Positions 1-11,844 of a stretch of 64,000 bases of DNA are shown one piece after another (the stretch's first letter is position 1; the number at the start of each line of letters is the position of its first letter). Location: assembly GCA_944472135.2 (NCBI GenBank), contig OX235262.1, positions 72,726,887 through 72,790,886 on the forward strand. Reading direction: 5' to 3'. Below the pieces are notes generated by a model, which saw only the letters and a list, made by a program, of their open reading frames with translations, was not told the DNA's origin and did no database searches. Position numbers and translations under genes: made by a program. Source of the stretch: Trichobilharzia regenti (Eukaryota; Platyhelminthes; Trematoda; Strigeidida; Schistosomatidae).

Positions 1-855
1 CAACACATATTTATAGATTTTCATGTACATTATTATAGATCATTGTTAGCAGAAAAACACAGTCTTCTGATTAGTTGTTTCTCACAGAAAGTTAACCTTG
101 CATCTCTTTGTGGCTGTTTCTTGAATATCAGATCATCCATATGCTAATTGTATCCGCCTACGCAAAGTCTGCTGTGGTTAGTTGCTGAATCAGTCTTTGA
201 TCTTACTTTTCTCACGACCAATATTTGGGGGGACAAACATTGACATAAATTACTGTCTACCAATGTGGTTATCAACCAGCTCTTACTACAGCATAATACA
301 GTGAGTAATATTGATATTAGGGGTAGTTTTAGGTAAGGAGAGAAAGTCAAGCAATATCTTTGTGAATCTGCATTAAATAAGATGGCTAGGAGAGGTTCTG
401 TGCATGTCAAACTACCACCTTTCTTGTCGGACGATGGTAGATGATATACAATTAGGTTTTAATCAGTCCATGAAGTGTTTGACTGTTGGTTTAAGTGAAG
501 TAAGCAGGCGTCCAGTGCTTGGTTGAGGTCGTCGTGATTCTAAGGACCTATAGCCAGAGACTACTGATGATATGGTTCACAATCATTCTCAATGATCCAG
601 ATAAATTCACTCGCTTTCGTCTCCCAGATTTACTGATTACTCATCCACTTTCATGTTACTATCCTTTGCGTCGTTCATTTCTCAGTATAGTTCTACATGG
701 AGTGTGACACTGTTACTAAATAAATTTATTCAAACCTTTAGTCAATTATGACGTAAGTGTGTTGTGCACACAGAAAAAGACTAAGAAGTCATGTCAAACA
801 GAATTACTTCTTATTAATAATAATGATAATAATCATCTTTATTATTTTATTCTAG
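1..855 (+). other. Intron of the rootletin-like gene (5' part cut by window edge)
   Basis: This is the sequence upstream of the first visible rootletin-like exon. It ends in a pyrimidine-rich tract and tctag acceptor at 851-855. No coding exon is recognisable. The stretch 500-716 resembles a decayed L1 LINE 3' tail; 1-500 shows nothing I can name. Confidence 0.55.
500..716 (+). mobile_element. Decayed 3' tail of RTE-like LINE (L1)
   Basis: The order of short blocks (tgatatggttcacaatc, then cattctcaatgatcc, ending in acatggagtgtgac) follows the better-preserved L1 tails at 53080-53280 and 59735-59945. Many substitutions; no coding capacity. Recognised by eye only. Confidence 0.35.
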
Positions 856-1035
856 TCAAAATTAGTTGAAATGGAGCAAGCACATTCTAAGCATTTAAAT
901 GAATTGGCCAGTCGACACCGTGCTGAAAGTGAACTTGAAATGGAACGATTACGTTGTAGTAAAGCTCAAGCTGAACGTGCACTTGAAGCACGTGAACGTG
1001 CTCATAAACAACGTGTTAGAGCCTTAGAAGAACAA
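856..1035 (+). CDS. CROCC: Rootletin-like protein, penultimate coding exon (coiled coil)
   Basis: A 180-nt internal exon encoding 60 residues, phase 0 at both ends. The acceptor is tctag at 851-855 and the donor CAA|gtaagt at 1036. The peptide begins SKLVEMEQAHSKHLNEL and ends ERAHKQRVRALEEQ. It is almost entirely charged, with heptad-like spacing, and forms one continuous coiled coil. The block ERALEARERAH...RVR.LEEQ closely matches, from memory, the last coiled-coil segment of vertebrate rootletin (CROCC), the filament protein of the ciliary rootlet and centrosome linker. Fluke multiciliated larvae and flame cells would use such a protein. The reading frame joins directly to the exon at 17974 (EEQ|LASLKDQL), reproducing the rootletin order EEQ-V-S-T-L-K. 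All earlier exons lie left of the window. Alternatives are another CEP250/CROCC2-type paralogue. Confidence 0.72.
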
Positions 1036-1175
1036 GTAAGTGTATTTAATGATGTATAAATTAACAAACAAACAAAAGAGAATTAGCAGCATCCCCTTTT
1101 GTAATATGTATGCCATTAGATTTTGTCTCTAGTGAATGTTACATATTTTACTTTAATAACTGGTTAGTTTATGAT

Positions 1176-1596
1176 ATGAAAACAAAACACGTAGATCAGC
1201 GAAGAGTCTCTTTTCGGCGAATTCATTTTCTTAGCTGTACAATCGCAAATATATATGCATTGTTTTGTATGTGTGTGTACATTAAGTTTGTCAAACAAAG
1301 TTACAATTGGTTAAGGTTACTTTTAACTAAACAAGTGGAGGATGGTAATACAGGTCAAGAAAATTAAGTGCTAATGAAACTAGGGTAGTAATTTATTTTA
1401 TTAATTAATTTTCTTGACCTGTATTACCATCCTCCACTTGTTTAGTTAAAAGTAACCTTAACCAATTGTAACTTTGTTTGACAAACTTAATGTACACACA
1501 CATACAAAACAATGCATATATATTTGCGATTGTACAGCTAAGAAAATGAATTCGCCAAAAAGAGACTCTTCGCTGATCTACGTGTTTTGTTTTCAT
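1176..1596. repeat. Large fold-back repeat, two 192-bp arms
   Basis: The arm 1176-1367 is the reverse complement of 1405-1596, with one mismatch spotted (cggc against tggc near the outer end) and a 37-base loop. The outer end reads atgaaaacaaaacacgtaga. The sequence just outside the right arm (taatgcctggatggg...) recurs at 29571-29604 next to the same end motif, so this belongs to a dispersed repeat family. A 63-codon ORF in each arm is a by-product of the palindrome. Confidence 0.85.
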
Positions 1597-2435
1597 TAAT
1601 GCCTGGATGGGGATTATCCATGAATTGAAGTTTATGATATATCCAAAATATAGTGTCGTAAATTCGTCACTTTTTTGATGTGCTGTCAGTTGAGTTTAAC
1701 ACTAGACAGATTGACAGGAAAATCTGGAAAAGAGGTAAATTGTCTCATGAATTAACGATATCCTGAAAGCCTATAAATAGTTTGCAAAGCCATTGACTAA
1801 TATATCTAATCTTCACTTAATATTTTAACACACATTCAATGCTTTTAAAGAACAATATTCCATTTAGGGTATTAAGCAGACCACATACTGTGATCCAAAT
1901 AAATATTTCTGGTTTCCAAAGGTATTTGCGGTGATTTCTCACTTCGAACTGTGTAATTTTGCAAATGAGGAATTTTGATTTTTGCATATTACTAGTTCAC
2001 CCAAGTAGCTAGCTATATATAATTCAGATATTTGAATTGGATTTTCTCTCTAAGCCAGGCCAAACCAGGAACACTGGTGATGAGTTCAACTGAAAACGAG
2101 TGAAATGGTCATCCGACGTTTAGATTACTTCAATTTGGCTAGTAAGCACTACTTGCTAATGTGAGTGGTATCAGACTACTTATATCAATGAACTAGTAGT
2201 GTATTTTATCAGAAATAATAGAGAAACAGTACAAATTATAATTATAGTAGCGTATTCACAACGAATGCATAACTTAACACAGCCATTTCATGAAAACATT
2301 TGTTCTATTTCTACTCTGTTAAATAAAATAAACTCAATTGTAGAGCCAACTTTTGGGAAGTTTTACAGTAAAGAAGCCACTTAACCCGATTCTCCTCAGG
2401 TGTTGATTTGCAGGGATCCGATCAACTTCAGTTTT

Positions 2436-2725
2436 GCCTGTGAATTGACTTCATTTAGAGAACCACTGTAAACCGATGAGCACTGGACAGGTTTTTCGTT
2501 CCATTTTGGGGCTCTTCATCAGTACGTACTTGTGAAGAGCCAATGGACTCCGTCCCAGCGACTAAATGGTATACGAGTTCACCTTGAAACATGAAGGCGC
2601 TAGGTTCAATCCCTGGTGGCAGGATCATGGGGGTGCACTGATGAAGAGTCCCAAGACAGAATGAGAAACAGCTTTCTAGGACTCGTAGATTTACACTGTT
2701 TCTCTAACTGAAGTCAATTCGCGAT
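2436..2725. mobile_element. SINE-B inverted pair
   Basis: The left part (2436-2530) is a - copy without its tRNA-like head. The right part (about 2545-2725) is a + copy with a degenerate head (ctaaatggtatacgagttc and box-B-like ggttcaatccc). Both ends read as 'ttcagttagagaaccac' on opposite strands. The hammerhead-like core is damaged in both. Confidence 0.65.
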
Positions 2726-3724
2726 CAAAATTATCATCTGTTTCTGCCAGAGGAAAAATATAAGATGATGGGGAAACATTCATAGTAGTAAAGTACATCG
2801 ATTAAGTAGTATAGATATTTCCTAACAGAGACTAATACCTACCAAAAAAGATACTAAACTTTATTTGTTTAGATGGAACTATAATGCATAGAGGTGAAAT
2901 TTATAAACATTCTGTTTAGTGAGACATTAATCTACAAACCACTCAAATGTATTCATGGAAATCATACCTGACAGTTGTTTTTTTACAAACAATTTTATTA
3001 CACATGGAGATTGAAAGAAAAATTATCTAAACTAGACAATTTTTCCTTTGCCTTTGTTAATTCACGTGCTCCATTGTGTAACCATTTCCTATGATGATTG
3101 TTTCAGAAGTTCAGTCTTCTCTCTATGCACACATAAGTCTCTCAATGCGATTAAATCCACGTGTGATGAAGACTGAGGATAGTTGTTATTTTTTCTTCTT
3201 TTACGAGAAGCAATTTAACACAGAATTGCCCATTATTCAATCATTTTGTACTATCTATCGTTCCCCACCAACTAACTAATAATAAGTTTCATATTCTGAA
3301 AAATGCTTCAGGTGTATCAGTCAGTATTTATCAAAAAAAAACTAGAATTATCTTTCCAGAAAGAATCATATGCAATCAGGTGTATTACCTCACTGACATG
3401 TTATGAAACTGAATTTCTTCTTTTGGTTTAGACACCATATTATGTCGAACATTTTAGTTTTAAACTTTTACTATGTTGCCCTTTTTGAAGTTATTTGATT
3501 TCGGGTTACTTTCGCATATACAAAATGTCTTAAAAACTAATATCACGTCTCTTCTCCACCCATCTTTATATTCATTCATGCCAAGTTCACTAATAAAGTA
3601 AAAATAATACATTTTACCCTTTCAAAACGACGGGTCGTTAAAATTAAAGATTTCAAAAATAGTCGATTTTAATTCATTTATTCAAACCATTGCTTGTTAT
3701 AAAAATCTCTGTTACCAACAGTGT

Positions 3725-4060
3725 TGACCTATTATTATTCTCTTGGGTTCCGAGTGGAATATAGGACTTCACCAGTAAATCTCCATTACACCCTCTTTTG
3801 CATATTCCTTTTTAGTTAGCTTCATGATTATCAATCACTTAACCTTTCATTTCCTGCTTACAAGATCTCCATGTCACCTTCGAATCCATACCCTACTCAT
3901 CGTTTTCCATTTTGGTTCCTTTCGACGGCCTTGCAGGTGATGTCACTCAGAGGTCTCCTTAGTACATATCCAGTCTATCCACATTTCCTTCTGAATATTT
4001 GCTGGGTTGTCGTTTGCTGACTGGGTTTTTGCCGGAGCTTACTGTTTCTCTGCTATTAAA
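3725..4060 (-). mobile_element. RTE-like LINE (L2) 3' end, decayed
   Basis: Read on the - strand it ends in a remnant of the L2 terminal block (aagtcctatattccactcgg, then aacccaagagaataat). Upstream are remnants of the L2 C-terminal coding region, comparable to 41640-42005 and 11845-12260. Frame is broken. Confidence 0.5.
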
Positions 4061-5059
4061 ACTTGCCCAGTTCACTAGCCTATCCTAAGCCTAGAAAAAC
4101 AGTGTAAGATTGAGCGTGCGACTAGAGACCCTACCCAAAAAAATTAATCTAATCTCACTGCAGCAACTCCAAAGCACAGAAGAAAATACAAAAGTGGACT
4201 AATGTGTGATAACAGAACCTAATTAGCAAGCTTTCTTTTTCACCTAACCAATAATTATAAAGGTTTTTAGGCTGTAATAAATAACTTCAGTTTACTAAGC
4301 TTAATAAAATAATTCACATTTCAATAGTTTCGTTGTTTTAATGATGTTTCGTATTTTATAAATGTTGACAAAATACATTTATCAATTTAGTCTTTGATTC
4401 CCATCCACAGTGTGTATTGTTTCCACTCTTTGGATTTCCCAGTGGAATATAAAGTTTCAAGCTTTTTACTGGTCTCATGACTAAACTTCTCCCTCCTCCT
4501 TCTTTTTTTCAGGCTTGTTACTGGCTAAATGAGGTTTAGGAGGGTGTCAGCTGGGAATTGAATCTCTAAAACTTGAGTGGATGGGAGTGTTTAGCATCTA
4601 CATTGTATTAGATTCAAACATTGAATAACAAAAGTTTATTAATTTTGTTTACACTAAAGACTAGTTAGCCAAAGAAATTAGAAAAAATAGGCTAAATCAC
4701 AAGTTATTTTAATGACCTCAGGTATTAATACCACAAGCTGTATAATGTCGCTAAATAACTTTTCATTTATTTCAAAGAGAATATGATATGACCGATAATA
4801 ATTCCTAAAAGACTGTGAGCTATGCGAATCTTATACTCAAACGGAGGCTACTCGCATCGTTTATCACAATATCAACCATTAGAGCAACATCACCACGAGT
4901 GATTATACAAATTATAACTAAACAGACGTGCTACTCTTTCCTTTCAATATATTTGAATAGGCAGAACAGAGGTGGTCAATAACAGTTTGTATGACGTGCT
5001 AGCAGGAATACTGTAATTATATCAGAGGTTATGTTTATCTGCTTTAAAGGTGTTTTATA

Positions 5060-5228
5060 GTGCGTCGGTGGCACAGCGGTTAGCATGTTCGCTAACCATG
5101 CACATGGTCCGGGGTTCAATCCCGGGCCGACGCACTCCTTTACCTCACTTACCCAGTAATAAGACTGGTAAAGAGGAAAGGTTGGACATGAGGCTAGCAA
5201 CCTGACCCCGTAAAATGAACAGTACTGT
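5060..5228 (+). mobile_element. SINE-A1 (tRNA-derived), 3'-truncated
   Basis: The tRNA-like head starts gtgcgtcggtggcacagcgg, with box A ggcacagcggttag and box B ggttcaatccc. The A1 body follows (cagtaataagactggtaaag ... ggctagcaacc). The L2-like 3' tail seen in full-length copies is missing. Confidence 0.8.
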
Positions 5229-6184
5229 GGTATGTGCTACTGACAAGATTCATCAGTAGTATATAAAGAGATGTTCATCGGCATAAAAATATCAAATAAC
5301 AGGGGGACAGATTTTACGTCAGAGAAAACAGATGATTCAGCGTTTTGGAGAAACATGGGAGACGTGAAAGGAACACCAAGGAACACAATATGAAGGATGA
5401 CCAGAAGTAGCACAACAAGTAAGATCTGTACACTTGACGATTTGAGGAAAAGATGTATATAATTTCGCTACATAGAGATGCCAAATTCCAAATAAACAAT
5501 CATCTACCAGGTTTCTGGTCTTCTAGCTTCACAGTACCACAACCATTGAAACTTCGAAACTCAATCTTGGAGCCTTATATGTTCCACTCAGTACACAAAT
5601 GAATGAAGGGGAAGACGTTTATCAGTAATCCTGAGAACAAAATCTTTCACATGCTCAGTATACTTTATTTTAATCCTTAATCCTCTAAGCTTTTATTTTT
5701 CTCTTAAAAACAAACACCCTTTCTTTTATTTCACCAGACTTGTATTTAAACATTTGAAAAAGTATTGCTATTTAAGCTTTTGTCATTTAACAAGCCTAAT
5801 TGTATGCTGTAAACGTGGTGATCAAAACAAATGCAGACTTGTGTTGTTTTGTTTTTTCTCAGCTGTTTTTTTAATCGCAATAAAATTTGAGATGAGAACA
5901 CCAAAAAGAAAAAGAAAGTTAGGGACTGTCTAATCCATCTACTATCGCAATATGAAAGAAAAAGACTTCACATGTTTTTTTACTGTGAAAGCATCTTTTT
6001 TCAAATGCAGATTATATATGGAAAGGTAAAAAAAAGCTGTCGTTCGTCAGTAATTTAAGTTAAAAATAAACAACATTGTGTGGTAGAATATATATATATA
6101 TATATTCAGCACCAACACTGACAGCTAGACAAATGAGACTGGTTACACCCAAATGACCAATCATTTAAATTCATATCTATTCAA

Positions 6185-6298
6185 TGTTGCGAAAGACTGA
6201 CAGACATATACACATATATACACACACACCCAGTAGAGAGATAGATGGAAAGATAGACAGACAGGCATATGAATGGATAGATGGATAGGTAGACAGTC
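6185..6298 (+). repeat. GATA/GACA-rich simple sequence
   Basis: Imperfect tetranucleotide runs (gata, gaca, ggat) after a short TACA/CACA tract. It is preceded at 6091-6106 by a (TA)n run. Confidence 0.7.
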
Positions 6299-6595
6299 TT
6301 GAAAACAATCTTTCAAATAGTATTTCATCAATTCAAGTTATTTCATGTTTTATAATCGTTGTGTAAAAAGAAAACTGAAAAGGAGAAGACTAAAGCAAAC
6401 TAAAAACTATTTTTAAACACATTTTGGAAAAACTATGTACATACACGTTTTCTCTTTTAATCATACATAAGAACAAGGATTTTTAAATATTTTTTAACTA
6501 TAGTTATTTTAGTCTGCTGTTATTCAAACCAATCTTAGATAATGGATTATGTGGGTAGGGATTTGCATTAACTATCAAATGTAAATTTCTTCACG

Positions 6596-6982
6596 AATAA
6601 ACATATCAGTTAGAGAAACTGTGGAAAACCAAAAAGAACTTGTGATAGATGCTTTTTGTCCTACTTCCTTATACTTCAGCAGTACGCATCCATAGGGATT
6701 CGAACCCAAGACCTTCAGGTTATAAGGGGAGGTCGTAGACCATTTAATCAAATCATTGGGATGCAATCCAACAGCCCATGAATTCAAACTTATGTCAATT
6801 AGCGATAATTACGCAGCCACCAGTCAGTATTATAGGTGAGTAACTGTTCGCTCACCTGACTCGTTTGACCACTCTGGTTACGACTTCTTACTAGAACTTC
6901 TGACAACTTCAAGCATACAGCCAATAGCTAGTGAGCATCAGAATCATTATCAAGTGTTGAGCAGTAGGGATTTCATTGTTCA
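6596..6982 (-). mobile_element. SINE-B, near full length
   Basis: On the - strand it has a tRNA-like head (box B revcomp ttcgaaccc at about 6698) and the hammerhead-like segment. The long head-side extension (ccaatgtcttcggcgag-type block, decayed) runs to 6980. Divergent from the consensus. Confidence 0.6.
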
Positions 6983-6984
6983 CG

Positions 6985-7095
6985 AGTTTGATCACGAGCT
7001 GACGTCATTTAGAGAAGCAATAAAAGACCAGAGAGTACTCGAAAAGTGTTTTCGCCCTCATTTGGGACTCCTCATCAGTGCGCACCAGTGACACT
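6985..7095 (-). mobile_element. SINE-B fragment
   Basis: This is the tail half of SINE-B only: the block 'gagctgacgtcatttagaga' through the hammerhead-like part to ctcatcagtgcgcacc. It abuts the longer copy at 6596-6982 in the same orientation. Confidence 0.55.
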
Positions 7096-7267
7096 GAAAC
7101 TCCCTTATTCTTGGTCAGAATATAAGTCTACAGCTCAATAGGAACTACTCGGTGAATATCCTGAAATTGTAATGAGAAGTCATGATCAGGGGAGTCTACC
7201 ATGTCAAGGTGAAGTGGATGCTTACCGATGACATCAGTTGACCGTTGAATTCCCCCTCCCCAGTCCA

Positions 7268-7425
7268 AATGGTTGAACAGTCAACGAGCTTGGTCTTGTA
7301 CCATAAAATTCCGAGGTTCATTCCCTGGTCAGGTGATGGGTTCTCACTATTGAAAAACCTCAAACTAGGAGGAAATAGATGTTCACTGTACCCTGGTTTT
7401 CAGTGATTTTCCGACTGATGTTTTA
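7268..7425 (+). mobile_element. SINE-B, decayed
   Basis: The head resembles ggttgaacagtcaacgagctt with box-B-like aggttcattccctgg, followed by a degraded hammerhead-like region and a ttttcagtgattttccgact tail. Together with 6985-7095 it may be a split inverted pair. Confidence 0.45.
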
Positions 7426-8232
7426 ATTCCTGACAAAATCTATACTTAAACAAAGAATTATCCAGTCATTTTAAACTCAGATTCACCAACAGACTAGTAC
7501 ACTAGTCTAGGTTTAAAAATACGTCAGCCGGAACTGGACCTCCTACGTGGCTTGCCAACATTCTACCATTAAACCACAGTACCCTTTATAATTCCTATTT
7601 TATTGCAATTTTTTCTCACCAATATAATAAAAATAATAATGATAACAGCTTTATTCTGGACAGTGTTCATATAGTGTTTAGAATTATCAGCAGAATTTAT
7701 GGCATAATATATATTCTTTTCACCCAGCAACTTCAAGTAAAATAGTAATCGGTAGTAGATCTCATGATGCAATGTTGTCTGACCTAAAATGCAAATCAAT
7801 CCCTTACAATATTTCTTCATTGTCTACTTCAAGAAATACACAATACTGGGTTAAAAGCCAGTCGAAAAAAAGTGCATGAGTATATCTTGCACGAACATAA
7901 CCGAATTATTAAAGATTAAAGGTAGTTGGTTTTATATCTGAGGAGTAACAGTTTAAACTGAAAAAGAATCTCAGGAATAGTCATCTCTTCTACTGGGATA
8001 GGCTGCCACCCACAATTATACTTGCAATCGGCAGGTTGTAAACATTTTCAGTCCTCGCGGGAGTAAACAATATGGCCAAGTTAAACTTTAAGTACCACTG
8101 ACTACAAATGGAGTGCGACTACACCAATGACCTTGAAATGCTCACTGAGCAAGTTAGTGTAACCTGGAAAATAATGTTATCATCATCAATAAAATATGCT
8201 GATCGAAGTGTTATGCTACTAAATGGGATTAA

Positions 8233-8412
8233 TGGCAACTTTCAGCTTAGGTTTAGGAAAGATTAAGTTACGGTTTAAGCCAGAGACAAGTTAGGGTTAG
8301 GCTAACCTAATAAGGGTGCCATTAAGGTTGGTTAGAGTTAGATTACAGTTGGTTTACGGATACGTTCACGTTAGGGTTAGGTTCAGGAAGATTAGGGTTA
8401 TTGTTAGGTTAA
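8233..8412 (+). repeat. Degenerate telomere-like (TTAGGG-related) tract
   Basis: Repeated imperfect units gttaggg, gttaggtt and ggtttagg over about 180 bp, including gttagggttagg at about 8292 and 8370. Schistosome telomeres use TTAGGG, so this is interpretable as an old interstitial telomeric sequence or a coincidental simple repeat. Confidence 0.5.
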
Positions 8413-8477
8413 GAAGACCTAAATAATTACATGCGTAGAATGTGGTTAAATTATTCTGTTGACATAAGAATAGTGCT

Positions 8478-8662
8478 TGTGCACTGTGGTAAAGTATAAT
8501 TCCATTGTGGGTAACATTTATTTTTATAAAGTCTCACAGTGTTATACAGTAATATTTACTAATGATCATTTTTCGAGCACAGTTTTTCCCTCAGTAAATA
8601 TTACTGTAATACACTTTGAGAATTTATCAAAATATATTTGACCCACAATAGAATTATGCTCT
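8478..8662. repeat. MITE-like imperfect inverted repeat
   Basis: The left arm (8490-8562: taattccattgtgggt ... acagtaatatttact) is matched in reverse complement by the right arm (8592-8660: agtaaatattactgt ... acccacaatagaatta). A related half-copy lies at 42068-42170. No ORF, so it is compatible with a non-autonomous DNA element. Confidence 0.65.
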
Positions 8663-8857
8663 GTTGATACTCCAACCTAAGACCGAGAGCTGTTTTTATC
8701 AGATTTGAGAGTAAGGTATCCTTTGTAGCACTTTTTTACAGTTCTAAGGTAATTTTTTCATAAATATGTGTATTCCATATACAAAAATGCTTTCTTTCAC
8801 GTGATTGGTGCGTTTGAGGTCATTCGCTGATTGGTAGTTAGTGATGCTTAAACTTTG

Positions 8858-8925
8858 TGAACAGTACTCCAAGGTTTTCCAATGGTTCTCTAACTAATGT
8901 CATCTCATGATGAAATACTATTAAA
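8858..8925 (+). mobile_element. SINE-B tail fragment
   Basis: Contains acagtactccaaggttttcc and the tctaactaatgtcatctca tail block only. Confidence 0.6.
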
Positions 8926-9059
8926 GGTCATATTTTTACAGATCAAAACAAAGTGAACCAGAAAAATAAAACACAATATAATAATGATGTTTTTTGGTAG
9001 TCCTGAGTATTAAGCTGGCGGCCATTATCATATCATATAAATCACATCATTTGTATTCA

Positions 9060-9061
<2 letters not shown>

Positions 9062-9110
<49 letters not shown>
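9062..9110. repeat. (TA)n microsatellite
   Basis: 49 bases of uninterrupted alternating A and T. Shorter runs of the same kind lie at 9993-10021 and 10157-10178. Confidence 0.95.
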
Positions 9111-9113
<3 letters not shown>

Positions 9114-9675
9114 TATTTTTGCTTCCAACTATAAGCGTTTGGAACTTATAAATCTTTTCCTTCAACACTTTTAAAGGTTGTACACTTAAAAGTCAAGGTA
9201 GGTCAAAAGTAAAAATAAAACCAAATAAACCAAACCAAACAAATTGTTTCATCTTTCCACCTTCCATTCACGGTTAATTTGATGTTACTTTTATTGTTGT
9301 GCTGGTTGTTGTTCTTGTTATTCACTAAAATTCATAATTTTGCACATATAATACAACTTCTTTTTCTATGTTACAATTATATTGCGTTGCAATAGCGCTT
9401 CATTACCTTTTCGTGCACTGCTTCTCATCATCATCATCATATAATTGCTATCCTGTGGAGGCTTCGAATGTTTTTTTTTAAAATTATTTCTTCGCAGAGT
9501 TAAAAAACATTTTTATGTATATATGTGCCTTTAGTCCATCGAGGGAGAGGGCTCTCGAGTGGTTGCGCCACGGGATGATCCTGCATACCGGTCTCGTCTC
9601 GCAAGAGGCAGGGATGAGTGTGTTTGGTTCTCCTGAAAACCAATGCCCAGTCAATGGGCTTATCACTGTGTGAAT

Positions 9676-9905
9676 GCGCATCGGTGGTACAGCGGTAGAA
9701 TGCTCGCCGACCACACAGGTGGTCCGGGGTTCGATTGCCGACGGACGCAATCCTTTACCTCGCTAAGCCAGTAATAAGACTGGTAAAGAGGAAAGGTTGG
9801 GCATGAGGCTAGCAACTCCATCCTGTAAAAATAAACGATGCTACAGCAACTTCAAGCCTCCAGCTGGAAGCCCTATGTTCCACTGGGAACGTGAAGGAAA
9901 TAAAT
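9676..9905 (+). mobile_element. SINE-A1, full length
   Basis: The head gcgcatcggtggtacagcgg has box B gggttcgattgcc. The A1 body follows, and the 3' end gaagccctatgttccactgg is complete. That 3' end matches LINE L2. Confidence 0.85.
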
Positions 9906-9989
9906 AAAAAAAATATGTGCCTATCTTACCAATATACAAACTCAAACAGTGGGGATATTTGTGAAAGGAAAAAAGCATGATTACTTGTG

Positions 9990-10025
<36 letters not shown>

Positions 10026-10422
10026 GCAATATGTTCAGGGAACTAGTATTTAATATATAACTTCATTTTTTGTTTGTTTGTATGTTGGTTACTAATCACA
10101 TTACAGTGACAGCACGTCTTTTAAAGTTTGAAAATATGATTTCCACATAGAAATATATTATATATATATATATATTTACATAGTATAGGGTACTTGAGCT
10201 TTTCCATAGAGTATATATATATTTCACTCACTATTGGTCTGATTATTGGATAAGTGATATATTCAGGCCACAATTACCCTTATATTTCTTATTCTACATT
10301 TTTTATGCTTAATACAATTTATATACATGTTATGCTGGTCGACAGATAGCGAGAACTGAGAAGGAAATGGAATATATTTACAATCTCAGTCATAGTGGTT
10401 TGTTGAAAAACCCTCTTTTTGT

Positions 10423-10592
10423 TGTACCGCACAGCGGTTAGTGTTCTCGCCGACCATACCACATGATCCAGGGTTCGATCCTCTGCCGATGCAGCCCCAA
10501 TACCAATGGTCGGCCTGCAAAATTTGGGCTACCGATATCACATGCTGAAAATTCCATACTTGCACCAAAAATACTGTCTGGTTTCAAGCTAT
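10423..10592 (+). mobile_element. SINE-A2, diverged
   Basis: A SINE-A head (cacagcggttag; box B gggttcgatcctc) carries the A2 tail: atggtcggcctgcaaaattt, gggctaccgatatc, tgctgaaaattccatacttg. Confidence 0.8.
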
Positions 10593-10764
10593 AATCAAAA
10601 TATTTTAAAAAAAACATATTAAAATAAACGTAAACATGACAGGACTCATGACTGAGTGAATTTCAGCACAAAAACTCTTCACAGAAGTTCAGTTCACCAC
10701 AAGCAGAAAGAATAGTACCATGGAAAAAAGATGAGAACTTAATAGATCTGGAGATTTCAAAGAG

Positions 10765-11310
10765 TAAACGCATAATCAGCATTGAGAACGATTTTGATCC
10801 ATATTGCTAACTGTCTCCAGGCATTTATTCTTAGTGGCTCGAGGACTCCAACCAGACATTCTATGCCTTAAACCAACAAACAAAGAATTTATGGATTGAT
10901 TCGAAATTTTGATTTGACTACGCCATAACTCTTCTCCAACCTATTCCTATGTCAGCTAATATTACGTGAATTGGGAAGTCGGTGGCTCAGCATGCGTAAC
11001 ACATGTTCTAGCCATTTTAATCGATGTAGCCTCACAACGTTGTCGGTTGAATTATTCTCCTTACCTAACAATCCACGTTCAACCTCAAATGTTACTCACT
11101 ATATTATACTACTTAGCACGGGAGATAAACTGTAAATATCTGTGATAAAAAACAGTTAACCTTCTCATATCTTCCAATTTCAATGCCTGTGCCTCACAGC
11201 AATAAAAAGGACACAGGGAATCGGTGCGCAGTACACACGTCCTTTGGTCAATAGCTGGATACCACGTCCACTCCAGAGGTGATATCATCTGGCAAATATC
11301 ATACGAACCA
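10765..11310 (-). mobile_element. RTE-like LINE (L1) 3' region, decayed
   Basis: Blocks shared with 56620-57190 in the same order: attgagaacgattttga, gcatgcgtaacacatgt, cacgggagataaactg, cagtacacacgtcctttgg. On the - strand this is the C-terminal coding and 3' tail region of L1. All frames are broken. Confidence 0.6.
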
Positions 11311-11844
11311 AGTGACAACTAATATTCCTACTTACTAATTTGCATTAGGATAACTTCAGTAAACTAGAATCTTTCAATATTCCATAGACCATCTAGAGTA
11401 GTAATCACCCATTTGTTTGTGTCACAAGATTATAATGTATACTATCCTCACCTTCCAAAGGCATGGATGCCGTATTCCATTATTTTACAAACTATTTTTT
11501 CAAATATGACTGTATGGAAATATTTCATTATTACCCAACTTCTGGTTAATGTTTGCCTTTTAAAAGAAAATTCATAAATCAATAAATTAGATCAATACAT
11601 CCTTCCTACTACACAAACTTACAGACTTAATGTTTATTATACTCATTTCTTTGGTAACTGAGCAAATATAACGCTTACAGATGTTAATTTAGGACTGTTT
11701 ACTCAGGTTTCGTTCGGTAATCTAACACCGAATAATGTATACATTCGCCGAGAAAAAACGAAGATAAATTATTGTGTTTTAAGATAGTTGTGATCGATCC
11801 TGAAGTTCGTATTCGACAAAGATGCTCTTTCATGGACTCACTAT

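Noticed and set aside
1110..1367. 85-codon ORF and its mirror ORF at 1405-1596
   Set aside because: Both arise from the two arms of one palindrome; no domain resemblance.
5060..5140. tRNA-like sequences at SINE heads (also 9676, 14450, 52101, 62836)
   Set aside because: Box A and box B are present but the cloverleaf is incomplete, and each is joined to a repeated SINE body, so they are not tRNA genes.
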